DNA of 5,090 bases from positions 1 through 5,090 of the forward strand of contig JAEWQZ010000321.1 in assembly GCA_023460255.1 (NCBI GenBank), given 5' to 3'. Every line of letters begins with the position of its first letter. The first letter of the stretch is position 1. The notes beneath the pieces were generated by a model that ran no database searches, was not told where the DNA came from, and saw only the letters and a list, made by a program, of their open reading frames with translations. This stretch comes from Actinomycetes bacterium. GTDB taxonomy: Bacteria > Actinomycetota > Actinomycetes > Actinomycetales > Cellulomonadaceae. Both the position numbers and the translations under genes were made by a program. Shown piece by piece: positions 1 to 5,090 of the stretch.

Positions 1-510
1 GTGCACCACCGTGCGGTCGCCGGCGACGTGCCGCAGGTCCAGGAGCCCGACGGCCGCCGTGAGGTCCGCGGAGGCGACCTGGCGGCACTGCGCCAGCGAG
101 CGCACCGAGTGGTCGAGGTCCAGGCCGGCGTCCCACACGGGGTACCAGAGCTGCTCGGCGATGCGTGCGACCGTCGCGTCGGAGTGGGTGCGGCCGTCGT
201 GCACCAGGAGCAGGTCCAGGTCGGAGGCGGGCCCTGCGTCGCCCCGCCCGAGGCTGCCCACCGCACCCAGCGCGAGGCCCTCGGCGGACGGCAGCTCGGC
301 GACCGCCGCGTCGAAGAGGGCGGCCAACCGGGCAGTGGTCAGGTGCGAGACGGCGGCCCGGCGCAGCGCACCGTCGGCCCCCTCGCCGGTCATCCGCGCG
401 GCGAGGTCGAGCCGGTCGACGGCGAGGTCCCCCCCCCCCAGGTGGGGGTGCGGGGCCACGGGTGTCGCGCCGACCGCGGCCGGGGAGGGCCCGTCAGCCG
501 GTGGGCGCAT
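1..510 (-). CDS. glnD: GlnD, PII nucleotidyltransferase, N-terminal 170 residues (partial, runs off left edge)
   Basis: GlnD is the bifunctional enzyme that nucleotidylates and de-nucleotidylates PII in response to glutamine; in Corynebacterium and Streptomyces it adenylylates GlnK. I translated this frame by hand. It is open from an ATG at 510 to the window edge. The nucleotidyltransferase motif is clear: GAVGSLGRGD at residues 82-91, then SDLDLLLVHD at about 96-105, where D97 and D99 are the expected metal-binding pair. WYPVWDAGLDLDHSV follows, as in other GlnD proteins. The HD and ACT domains lie outside the window. The ATG is three bases after the PII stop (TGA-CCG-ATG) and has no convincing Shine-Dalgarno, so translational coupling is likely. 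Residues 1-24 are Pro/Ala-rich and look unconserved. They are followed by three Gly codons inside an 11-G run (429-439), which makes the frame depend on run length. A start at Met40 (393) would drop a helix resembling one in other GlnD N-termini. Confidence 0.93.
   Translation of the reverse strand, partial: MRPPADGPSPAAVGATPVAPHPHLGGGDLAVDRLDLAARMTGEGADGALRRAAVSHLTTARLAALFDAAVAELPSAEGLALGAVGSLGRGDAGPASDLDLLLVHDGRTHSDATVARIAEQLWYPVWDAGLDLDHSVRSLAQCRQVASADLTAAVGLLDLRHVAGDRTVVH
429..439 (-). repeat. 11-base G homopolymer inside the glnD coding sequence
   Basis: The plus strand has 11 consecutive C, so the glnD coding strand has 11 consecutive G. It starts at the last base of codon 24 (Leu), spans three Gly codons and ends at the first base of Asp28. 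At this length the ATG at 510 is in frame with the conserved GlnD nucleotidyltransferase domain. A gain or loss of one or two bases would break that frame. Runs this long are prone to slipped-strand mispairing and also to sequencing error. Confidence 0.95.
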
Positions 511-513
511 CGG

Positions 514-852
514 TCAGAGCGCGTCGGGGCCGTGCTCGCCGGTGCGGACGCGTGCGACGTCCTCCACCGGCACGGTCCAGACCTTGCCGTCGCCGATCTT
601 GCCGGTCTGGGCGGCCTTGATGATCGCCTCGGTCACGCTGATCGCGTCGACGTCGGCCACCAGGACCTCCAGCCGGACCTTGGGGATGAGGTCGACCTGG
701 TACTCCGCGCCCCGGTAGACCTCGGTGTGCCCGCGCTGGCGGCCGTAGCCGCTCGCCTCGCTCACCGTCATGCCCCGCACACCCGCCGCCTCGAGGGCAG
801 CCTTCACGTCGTCGAGCCGGTGGGGCTGGATGACAGCCGTGACGAGCTTCAT
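514..852 (-). CDS. glnK: PII nitrogen regulatory protein (GlnK/GlnB type), 112 aa
   Basis: This is a small trimeric signal transducer that binds ATP/ADP and 2-oxoglutarate and controls AmtB and other nitrogen targets. The length of 112 residues is standard for the family. The N-terminus MKLVTAVIQPHRLDDVK is typical. The T-loop carries YRGAEY at residues 46-51, matching the PII signature, and Tyr51 is the nucleotidylation site. TGKIGDGKVW in the C-terminal third matches the nucleotide-binding C signature. Lys58 follows the T-loop as expected. The start codon overlaps the amtB stop as ATGA (852-849), and a strong Shine-Dalgarno lies in the last codons of amtB. Linkage to amtB and glnD argues for the GlnK role; because PII paralogue names differ between annotations, glnB is an equally common label. 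Confidence 0.97.
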   Translation of the reverse strand: MKLVTAVIQPHRLDDVKAALEAAGVRGMTVSEASGYGRQRGHTEVYRGAEYQVDLIPKVRLEVLVADVDAISVTEAIIKAAQTGKIGDGKVWTVPVEDVARVRTGEHGPDAL

Positions 853-2198
853 GCGTTCACCTCCGTGGTGGTACGACCGGCGGCCGTGGGGACCTGGGCG
901 TCACCGGAGCGGGCCCGGGTGCCCGGGAGCGCCTCGTAGGCCGTCTCGCCGTGCACCGCGACGTCGATGCCCGCGACCTCGGCCTCCTCGCTGATCCGCC
1001 AGCCGAGGGTCGCCTTGAGGGCGAGACCGAGCACGAGGGTCACCAGACCCGAGACGACGATCGCGGCGAGCGCGATGACGACCTGGATGACGAGCTGCTC
1101 CGCGCCACCACCGTAGAAGAGACCGGTGTCGGTGCCGAAGAAGCCGATGAGCACCGTCCCGACGAGGCCGCCGACGAGGTGGACGCCGACCACGTCGAGC
1201 GAGTCGTCGTACCCGAACCGGTACTTCAGGCCGACGGCGAGGGCGCACAGCGCACCGGCGATCGCGCCGAGGAAGATCGAGCCGCCGGGGCTGACCGAGC
1301 CGGCTGCGGGGGTGATCGCGACCAGACCGGCCACGACGCCGGACGCCGCCCCGAGGGATGTGGCGTGTCCGTCGCGGATCTTCTCGACCACGAGCCAGGC
1401 GAGCATCGCAGCAGCCGTCGCCGTCGTCGTGTTCACCCAGGCCAGGCCCGCAGCGCCGTCGGCGGTGAACGCCGAGCCCGCGTTGAAGCCGAACCAGCCG
1501 AACCACAGCAGGGCCGCGCCGAGCATGACCAGCGTCAGGTTGTGCGGCCGCATCGGCTCCTTGCCGAAGCCCTTGCGCTTGCCGATCACGAGCGCGAGCA
1601 CCAGGGCCGCGACGCCGGCGTTGATGTGCACGACGGTGCCGCCCGCGAAGTCGATCGGTGCGACGGTGGCCGCGCCGTCGGTGGTGCCGAAGATCATCGC
1701 AGCCAGGCCGTCCTCGCTGCCGCTCAGCAGGCCGCCGCCCCAGACCATGTGCGCGATCGGGAAGTACGACAGGGTCGCCCACAGGCCGGCGAACACCAGC
1801 CAGGTGCCGAACTTCACGCGGTCGGCCAGCGCGCCGCTGATGAGCGCGACGGTGATGATCGCGAACGTGGACTGGAACGCGACGCCGACGATTCCCGGCA
1901 CGCCGAACCCGTCGATGATGAACTCACCGGCGTCGTCGTAGATGGCGCCGTCGAGCGCGAACTGGTCGAACGGGTTCCCGAAGAGCCCGCCGACGTCGGA
2001 GCCGTAGGACATCGACCAGCCCCACAGCACGTAGATGACCCCGACGACGCCCAGCGTCCCGAAGCTCATCATCATCATGTTCAGCACGGACTTGGCGCGG
2101 GACATCCCGCCGTAGAACAGGGCCAGTCCGGGCGTCATCAGCAGCACCAGGGATGCCGAGGTGAGCATCCAGGCTGTCGCTCCGAAGTTGAGGTCCAT
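849..2198 (-). CDS. amtB: AmtB-type ammonium channel, 449 aa
   Basis: AmtB is an inner-membrane ammonium channel of the Amt/Mep/Rh family. The protein is hydrophobic throughout, consistent with 11 membrane helices. It begins directly in the first helix, with no cleavable signal peptide like that of E. coli AmtB. Visible landmarks, with E. coli equivalents in parentheses: AFQSTFA at 107-113 with the gate Phe112 (F107); AHMVWGGG with Trp153 (W148); the family signature DFAGGTVVHINAG with Asp183 (D160) and pore His191 (H168); GWFGFNAGS with Phe238 (F215) and Ser242 (S219); GVHLVGG with pore His340 (H318). The cytoplasmic tail has RISEEAEVAGIDVAVHGETAYE (about 401-422, shortened here in reading), the region that contacts PII. 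An insert of about 18 residues relative to E. coli lies between Trp153 and Asp183. The ATG at 2198 has a good ribosome binding site. The gene is first in the amtB-glnK-glnD operon. Confidence 0.97.
   Translation of the reverse strand: MDLNFGATAWMLTSASLVLLMTPGLALFYGGMSRAKSVLNMMMMSFGTLGVVGVIYVLWGWSMSYGSDVGGLFGNPFDQFALDGAIYDDAGEFIIDGFGVPGIVGVAFQSTFAIITVALISGALADRVKFGTWLVFAGLWATLSYFPIAHMVWGGGLLSGSEDGLAAMIFGTTDGAATVAPIDFAGGTVVHINAGVAALVLALVIGKRKGFGKEPMRPHNLTLVMLGAALLWFGWFGFNAGSAFTADGAAGLAWVNTTTATAAAMLAWLVVEKIRDGHATSLGAASGVVAGLVAITPAAGSVSPGGSIFLGAIAGALCALAVGLKYRFGYDDSLDVVGVHLVGGLVGTVLIGFFGTDTGLFYGGGAEQLVIQVVIALAAIVVSGLVTLVLGLALKATLGWRISEEAEVAGIDVAVHGETAYEALPGTRARSGDAQVPTAAGRTTTEVNA
858..864 (-). 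promoter_or_regulatory. Ribosome binding site of the PII gene, inside the amtB 3' end
   Basis: The minus strand reads GGAGGTG, then five bases (AACGC), then the ATG at 852. This is a near-perfect anti-16S match at good spacing. It is embedded in the last amtB codons, so PII can be initiated independently as well as by coupling. It supports the chosen start. Confidence 0.85.
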
Positions 2199-2205
2199 CC
2201 GGTGA

Positions 2206-2214
2206 CTTCCTCCC
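2206..2214 (-). promoter_or_regulatory. Ribosome binding site of amtB
   Basis: The minus strand reads GGGAGGAAG followed by seven bases and the ATG at 2198. This is a purine-rich Shine-Dalgarno at acceptable distance and it fixes the amtB start. Its 5' part may pair with upstream sequence (see the hairpin at 2211-2240). Confidence 0.75.
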
Positions 2215-2240
2215 TCGCCAGCCGGGCGGCTGGTCCGGGA
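2211..2240 (-). promoter_or_regulatory. Possible leader hairpin overlapping the amtB Shine-Dalgarno
   Basis: On the minus strand, CCAGCC-GCCC-GGCTGG (2233-2218) is a perfect six-pair stem with a four-base loop; the loop ends could also pair. Across a 3x3 internal loop it is flanked by TCCC (2240-2237) and GGGA (2214-2211), where GGGA is the first part of the amtB ribosome binding site. The pairing is seen in the sequence. A regulatory role is inferred, and GC-rich DNA forms such stems by chance. Confidence 0.35.
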
Positions 2241-2259
2241 GCAACTGTCGAGGAGCTCG

Positions 2260-2328
2260 GTTTCGCGCCGACGCGCATCCTGTTACGGCCGGATCACACA
2301 CGCGCCCGCGGCGTTAACTCTGCGTTTC
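2260..2328 (-). promoter_or_regulatory. Possible GlnR half-sites upstream of amtB
   Basis: The GlnR box described in actinomycetes is GTnAC-n6-GAAAC, often repeated at 11-base intervals. On the minus strand this region has GAAAC (2328-2324), exactly six bases, then TTAAC (2317-2313). Further down are GTGAT (2297-2293), six bases, GTAAC (2286-2282), and GAAAC (2264-2260) exactly 22 bases after GTAAC. The half-sites match well and several intervals are multiples of 11, but no pair has the canonical GTnAC-then-GAAAC order at n6, and the two groups are 31 bases apart. amtB is a classic GlnR target, which makes the region plausible. I could not place a convincing -10/-35 pair. Confidence 0.3.
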
Positions 2329-2377
2329 GCCCGAGGGCGGGCCAGGGCCCTGCACGCGTCAGGGTCGCGGCCGCGTG

Positions 2378-2395
2378 CGGCTGACGGATCAGCCG
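2378..2395 (-). terminator. Hairpin on the ftsY stop codon, possible terminator
   Basis: The minus strand has CGGCTGA-TCCG-TCAGCCG, a perfect seven-pair stem with a four-base loop. The ftsY stop codon TGA (2391-2389) forms the top of its 5' arm. No T-run follows, so it is not a classical intrinsic terminator; many actinobacterial terminators lack the T-tract. It could terminate ftsY, protect the mRNA end, or be incidental. Confidence 0.4.
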
Positions 2396-3573
2396 GCGAG
2401 CAGCCCGTCGACGAACGCCTCGGGGTCGAACGGCGCCAGGTCGTCCGGCCCCTCCCCGAGCCCGACGAGCTTGACCGGCACCCCGAGCTCGCGCTGCACC
2501 GCGACGACGATCCCGCCCTTCGCGGTGCCGTCGAGCTTGGTCAGCACGATGCCCGTGACGCCGGCGACCTCCGTGAACACCTGCGCCTGGCGCAGCCCGT
2601 TCTGACCCGTCGTCGCGTCGAGCACGAGCAGGACCTCGGCGAGCGGGCCCGACCGGGACAGCACGCGGGCGATCTTGCCCAGCTCGTCCATCAGGCCCGC
2701 CTTGTTCTGCAGCCGGCCGGCGGTGTCGACGAGCACGACATCGGCCCCTGCCGTGGTCGCCTCGTCGAGCGCGTCGAAGGCCACCGACGCCGGGTCGGCT
2801 CCCTCGCGGTCCGCCCGGACGACGGGGACGCCCACCCGGGCGCCCCACGTCTGGAGCTGGTCGGCCGCAGCGGCCCGGAAGGTGTCCGCGGCCCCGAGCA
2901 CGACGGTGCGCCCCTGGGCGACCAGCACGCGGGCGAGCTTGCCGACGGTCGTCGTCTTGCCGGTGCCGTTCACGCCGACGACGAGCACGACGGCGGGGCG
3001 GTGCCCGCCGGGCGTCGCCGTCCCGTCCCCCGTGCCGTCCGGCGTGTCCACGGTGACCGCCGTCGGCTCCACCGCGAGCGACCTGTCGAGGTCGGGGTCG
3101 ACGAGCGCGAGGAGCTGCTCGCGCAGGAGCTCCCGCACGGCCGCGGGGTCGCGGACGCCGAGCACCCGGACGCGCTCGCGCAGGGCGTCGACGAGCTCGG
3201 CGGTGGGGCCCGCTCCGACGTCCGCCAGCAGCAGGACCTCCTCGATCTCGTCCCAGTCGGCCTCGTCGAGGTGGTCGCGGGACAGGACGGTGAGCAGCCG
3301 CGCGCCCAGCGGCGAGCCGGACCGGGCGAGCCGCTCCCGCAGCCGCACCAGCCGGCCCGCGACGGGCTCGGGGGTCTCCAGCGCCGGGGCGGTGGGGGCC
3401 TGCTCCTCCTCGAGCACGGGAGCCTCTGCGACGCTCGGCGCCGCCGTCCCCGTGCGGTCCGGTCGGGCAGGCGGCGGGCGTCGGTCGCGACGGCGCAGCG
3501 GGATGGCGATCCCGACGCCGAGCACGGCGAGCGCGGGCAGGAGCCAGGGCAGGGCGTCGACGAGCTCGTTCAC
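2389..3573 (-). CDS. ftsY: FtsY, signal recognition particle receptor GTPase, 394 aa
   Basis: FtsY docks ribosome-SRP complexes at the membrane and hydrolyses GTP together with Ffh. Domains in order: a hydrophobic helix at about 8-26 followed by an RRRDRR anchor; an acidic, Pro/Ala-rich linker (about 30-72) corresponding to a short A domain; a helical N domain (about 73-160); and the NG GTPase domain. GTPase motifs are G1 GVNGTGKTT at 200-208, DTFRAAAADQL at 230-240, G3 DTAGR at 283-287, G4 TKLDGTAKGG at 345-354 and the closing GLGEGPDDLAPF at 371-382. The DTAGR-TKLDGTAKGG pattern and the C-terminal GEGPDDL distinguish FtsY from Ffh. The start is GTG at 3573, with an in-frame TGA four codons upstream (3588-3586) and no start codon between, so it is the most upstream possible start. 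The only ribosome binding site candidate is a weak GAGAG (3587-3583). A Gly/Thr/Asp-rich insert at about 173-191 separates the N and G domains. Confidence 0.97.
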   Translation of the reverse strand: MNELVDALPWLLPALAVLGVGIAIPLRRRDRRPPPARPDRTGTAAPSVAEAPVLEEEQAPTAPALETPEPVAGRLVRLRERLARSGSPLGARLLTVLSRDHLDEADWDEIEEVLLLADVGAGPTAELVDALRERVRVLGVRDPAAVRELLREQLLALVDPDLDRSLAVEPTAVTVDTPDGTGDGTATPGGHRPAVVLVVGVNGTGKTTTVGKLARVLVAQGRTVVLGAADTFRAAAADQLQTWGARVGVPVVRADREGADPASVAFDALDEATTAGADVVLVDTAGRLQNKAGLMDELGKIARVLSRSGPLAEVLLVLDATTGQNGLRQAQVFTEVAGVTGIVLTKLDGTAKGGIVVAVQRELGVPVKLVGLGEGPDDLAPFDPEAFVDGLLAG

Positions 3574-3677
3574 GGCGTCAGTCTCTCAGGCAGTCGGGGA
3601 CGTCGCCGTCGCCGCCCACGAGCCGTCGCGGACGGGCCGGGCGCCCAGGGGTCGGCGGTCCGGTGCGGGGACCGGCG
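3574..3677 (-). other. Spacer between the small membrane protein gene and ftsY
   Basis: This 104-base GC-rich gap has no supported gene. On the minus strand it begins with overlapping short inverted repeats (CCGGT/ACCGG and GGTCC/GGACC). These could form weak stem-loops just after the upstream stop codon, but there is no T-run. The ftsY ribosome binding site region lies at its other end. I see no convincing promoter. Confidence 0.5.
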
Positions 3678-4019
3678 TCAGCGGACGGACTCGCGGATCC
3701 GTCGCGTGGCCCCGGCCAGCGGACCCGCGAGCGGTCCGGCCAGCTCGACGGGGTCGACGTACGCCCGCGCCGGCGTCTGCCCGATCCGGAAGAGGTCGTC
3801 GACGGATCCCTCGGCGTCGGCGGCCTGCGTGAGCTCGATCCGGGCCCCCCGCACCAGCCCGACGGAGCCGGAGTCCGGACGGCGGCGCAGACCGTCGCGC
3901 AGCTCCCGCACGAACTGGCGTGGCCCGGGGCGCGCGACGCCCGACGTGGTGCCCGCGACGAGCATCACCAGGAACGCCGTGACAAGGGCGACGAGGATCC
4001 AGGTGACGATGGGTGCCAT
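3678..4019 (-). CDS. Small single-pass membrane protein of unknown function, 113 aa
   Basis: I do not recognise this family by name. The open frame extends upstream to 4142, but I place the start at the ATG at 4019. From there the protein opens with a strong hydrophobic segment (residues 3-23, WILVALVTAFLVMLVAG core) typical of a membrane anchor, whereas the upstream extension is low-complexity Arg/Gly sequence. After the helix comes a basic stretch (about 30-47, with RELRDGLRRR), then a moderately polar region including DDLFRIGQTPARAYVDP, and a C-terminal tail with an LAGP repeat (about 93-103) ending in RRIRESVR. The positive charges after the helix favour a cytoplasmic C-terminus. The ribosome binding site is weak (GGGTG about 12 bases upstream). 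It sits between smc and ftsY on the same strand. Frame openness, the helix and GC-rich third positions support a real gene, but the function is unknown. Confidence 0.7.
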   Translation of the reverse strand: MAPIVTWILVALVTAFLVMLVAGTTSGVARPGPRQFVRELRDGLRRRPDSGSVGLVRGARIELTQAADAEGSVDDLFRIGQTPARAYVDPVELAGPLAGPLAGATRRIRESVR

Positions 4020-4157
4020 GGGCCCAGTGTCACCCGTTCGGCGCAGCAGCGCGCGCGCTCCACCGACTCCCGCCGGGATCGGCACACGATCTCCACACCG
4101 CGTCCCACCTGCCCGGTACAGCCCACCCGCGGCCCGGCGCAACCGGCGCCCGCCGTC
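4020..4157 (-). other. Spacer between smc and the small membrane protein gene
   Basis: This 138-base gap has no supported gene. It contains a short inverted repeat GATCG-n5-CGATC (4077-4091) and an alternating GC run near 4049-4058. TTGCGC and TGTACC on the minus strand, 16 bases apart, are a poor promoter match and I do not call them. The neighbouring open frame enters this region but shows no protein-like signature there. Confidence 0.5.
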
Positions 4158-5090
4158 TCAGGCCGGGGCGTCCTCGCGCAGCCGCTGGCTGATCAGGGTG
4201 GTCACCCCGTCGCCGCGCATGGTCACCCCGTACAGGGCGTCGGCGATCTCCATCGTCCGCTTCTGGTGCGTGACGACGATGAGCTGGCTGTCCTCGCGCA
4301 GCTCGCGGAAGATCTCCAGCAGCCGCCCGAGGTTCGTGTCGTCGAGGGCGGCCTCGACCTCGTCCATGACGTAGAACGGGCTGGGCCGGGCGCGGAAGAT
4401 CGCGACGAGGAGGGCCACGGCGGTCAGCGACCGCTCCCCGCCCGACAGCAGCGAGAGGCGCTTGACCTTCTTCCCGGCGGGCCGGGCCTCCACCTCGATG
4501 CCCGTGGTGAGCATGTTCTCGGGGTCCGTGAGCAGGAGGCGGCCCTCGCCGCCCGGGAAGAGCCGGGCGAAGACCTGCTCGAACTGCTCGGCCGTGTCGC
4601 GGTACGCCTCGACGAAGACCTGCTCGACGCGCTCGTCGATCTCCCGGACGATCTCCATGAGGTCCGCCCGTGACTTCTTCAGGTCCGCGAGCTGCTCGGC
4701 GAGGAAGGCGTGGCGCTCCTCGAGCGCGGCGAACTCCTCCAGCGCGAGCGGGTTGACGCGGCCCAGCAGGGCCAGGTCCCGCTCCGCGACCCGGAGCCGC
4801 TTCTCCTGCTCCGCGCGCACGTAGGGCACCGTCCGCGGGGCCGCCTCCGCGTCCGCTCCCTCGGTGTCCGCTCCCTCGGCGTCCGCGACGACGGTCACGG
4901 GGACCGGCCGGTCCGGGCCGAACTCGTCGACCAGCACCTGCGGGTCCAGGCCCAGCTCGGCGACCGCACGGGCCGCCAGCTGCTCCACCCGCAGCTCCTG
5001 CTGGGCACGGGCCACCTCGTCGCGGTGCGCGACGTCGGTCAGCGTCGCCAGCTCGGCCGCGAGCGTGTCGGCCTGCGCGCGCACCTGGGC
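4158..5090 (-). CDS. smc: SMC chromosome segregation ATPase, C-terminal 310 residues (partial, runs off right edge)
   Basis: SMC is the condensin ATPase that organises and segregates the chromosome with ScpA and ScpB. The frame is open to the right edge (codons GCC CAG GTG at 5090-5082), so the N-terminal ATPase half, hinge and most of the coiled coil are off-window. The visible part starts with the end of the C-terminal coiled coil, rich in Ala, Glu, Arg and Leu. A variable segment of acidic repeats follows, then PYVRAEQEKRL and NPLALEEF, a second helix, and the ATPase head. Counting from the GTG at 5084, the ABC signature LSGGE is at about 213-217, Walker B PFYVMDEVEAALDD at 236-249 with catalytic Glu242, and the switch histidine in VVTHQKRTMEIAD at 273. 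The protein ends ISQRLREDAPA. All head motifs are intact. This is standard SMC rather than RecN or SbcC, because NPLALEEF and the FYVMDEVEAALDD motif are SMC hallmarks. Confidence 0.97.
   Translation of the reverse strand, partial: AQVRAQADTLAAELATLTDVAHRDEVARAQQELRVEQLAARAVAELGLDPQVLVDEFGPDRPVPVTVVADAEGADTEGADAEAAPRTVPYVRAEQEKRLRVAERDLALLGRVNPLALEEFAALEERHAFLAEQLADLKKSRADLMEIVREIDERVEQVFVEAYRDTAEQFEQVFARLFPGGEGRLLLTDPENMLTTGIEVEARPAGKKVKRLSLLSGGERSLTAVALLVAIFRARPSPFYVMDEVEAALDDTNLGRLLEIFRELREDSQLIVVTHQKRTMEIADALYGVTMRGDGVTTLISQRLREDAPA
4851..4886. repeat. 15-base tandem repeat inside smc
   Basis: The plus strand has GTCCGCTCCCTCGGT (4851-4865) followed by GTCCGCTCCCTCGGC (4866-4880), differing only in the last base, then the first six bases of a third copy (4881-4886). 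It encodes the repeated pentapeptide E-G-A-D-(A/T) in a variable, acidic part of the SMC C-terminal arm. The unit is in frame, so a change in copy number would add or remove five residues without breaking the gene. Confidence 0.85.

Noticed and set aside
1..939. Long plus-strand open frame of 312 codons opposite glnD and the PII gene
   Set aside because: It is antisense to recognisable genes, has an Arg/Gly/Val-rich composition without motifs, and is the kind of open frame high GC content produces by chance.
2067..2078. Four consecutive ATG codons in amtB as a simple repeat or internal start
   Set aside because: They encode Met41-Met44 inside a normal membrane segment; Met-rich sequence here is compatible with the Amt family and no ribosome binding site precedes them.
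2343..2352. Perfect palindrome CAGGGCCCTG in the ftsY-amtB gap
   Set aside because: It has no loop for a stable RNA hairpin and ten-base GC palindromes are unremarkable at this composition; no known operator matches.
951..2384. Plus-strand open frame of 477 codons opposite amtB
   Set aside because: It is the antisense shadow of a clear ammonium channel gene, rich in Asp, Glu, Arg and His with no domain-like pattern, and crosses the amtB regulatory gap.
4077..4091. Inverted repeat GATCG-n5-CGATC in the smc downstream spacer
   Set aside because: Five-base arms are easily found by chance and match no operator I know.
4020..4142. Upstream extension of the small membrane protein by 41 residues
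   Set aside because: The extension is Arg/Gly-rich and lacks conserved-looking features; the ATG at 4019 puts the membrane helix at the N-terminus, where it belongs.
2675..4374. Long plus-strand open frames opposite ftsY, the small membrane protein gene and smc
   Set aside because: They are Ser/Arg/Thr or Arg/Gly low-complexity translations antisense to conserved genes, spanning several gene boundaries.
1..5090. Search for CRISPR arrays, tRNA or rRNA genes, insertion sequences, phage genes or defence systems
   Set aside because: I saw no spaced repeats, no RNA gene signatures, no transposase or integrase motifs, and no composition change; the window is core chromosome.

Overview
This is a very GC-rich (roughly 70% or more), densely coding stretch of chromosome. 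Every supported gene lies on the minus strand. The gene order, read right to left, is smc, a small membrane protein, ftsY, amtB, glnB/glnK, glnD. Together with GC-biased third codon positions, a membrane-anchored FtsY and an amtB-glnK-glnD operon, this points to an actinobacterium, plausibly Micrococcales (Cellulomonas-like). The genus is a guess from composition and gene order. Both ends of the window cut genes: the N-terminal part of SMC runs off the right edge and most of GlnD runs off the left edge.

Layout by descending coordinate. 5090-4158 is the C-terminal third of SMC, the chromosome-condensation ATPase. 4157-4020 is a 138-base spacer without a recognised gene. 4019-3678 is a 113-residue protein of unknown function with one N-terminal membrane helix. 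3677-3574 is a 104-base spacer. 3573-2389 is FtsY, the signal recognition particle receptor GTPase, starting at GTG. 2388-2199 is a 190-base regulatory gap with a hairpin on the ftsY stop codon, scattered GlnR-like half-sites, and a hairpin next to the amtB ribosome binding site. 2198-849 is the ammonium channel AmtB. 852-514 is the PII signalling protein, overlapping amtB by four bases. 510-1 is the nucleotidyltransferase domain of GlnD, starting three bases after the PII stop codon.

How the genes work together. AmtB admits ammonium. PII senses 2-oxoglutarate and ATP/ADP and can plug AmtB. GlnD modifies PII on Tyr51 according to nitrogen status (adenylylation in the actinobacteria studied). 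The tight coupling (ATGA overlap, then TGA-CCG-ATG) implies one mRNA for all three. SMC and FtsY are unrelated housekeeping functions that commonly neighbour this cluster in actinobacteria.

The window is largely conventional and I see no new multi-gene system. The points most worth a second look are an 11-G homopolymer inside the 5' end of glnD, whose length decides whether GlnD is translated in frame; a possible hairpin that would mask the amtB ribosome binding site; possible GlnR half-sites; and the uncharacterised small membrane protein.
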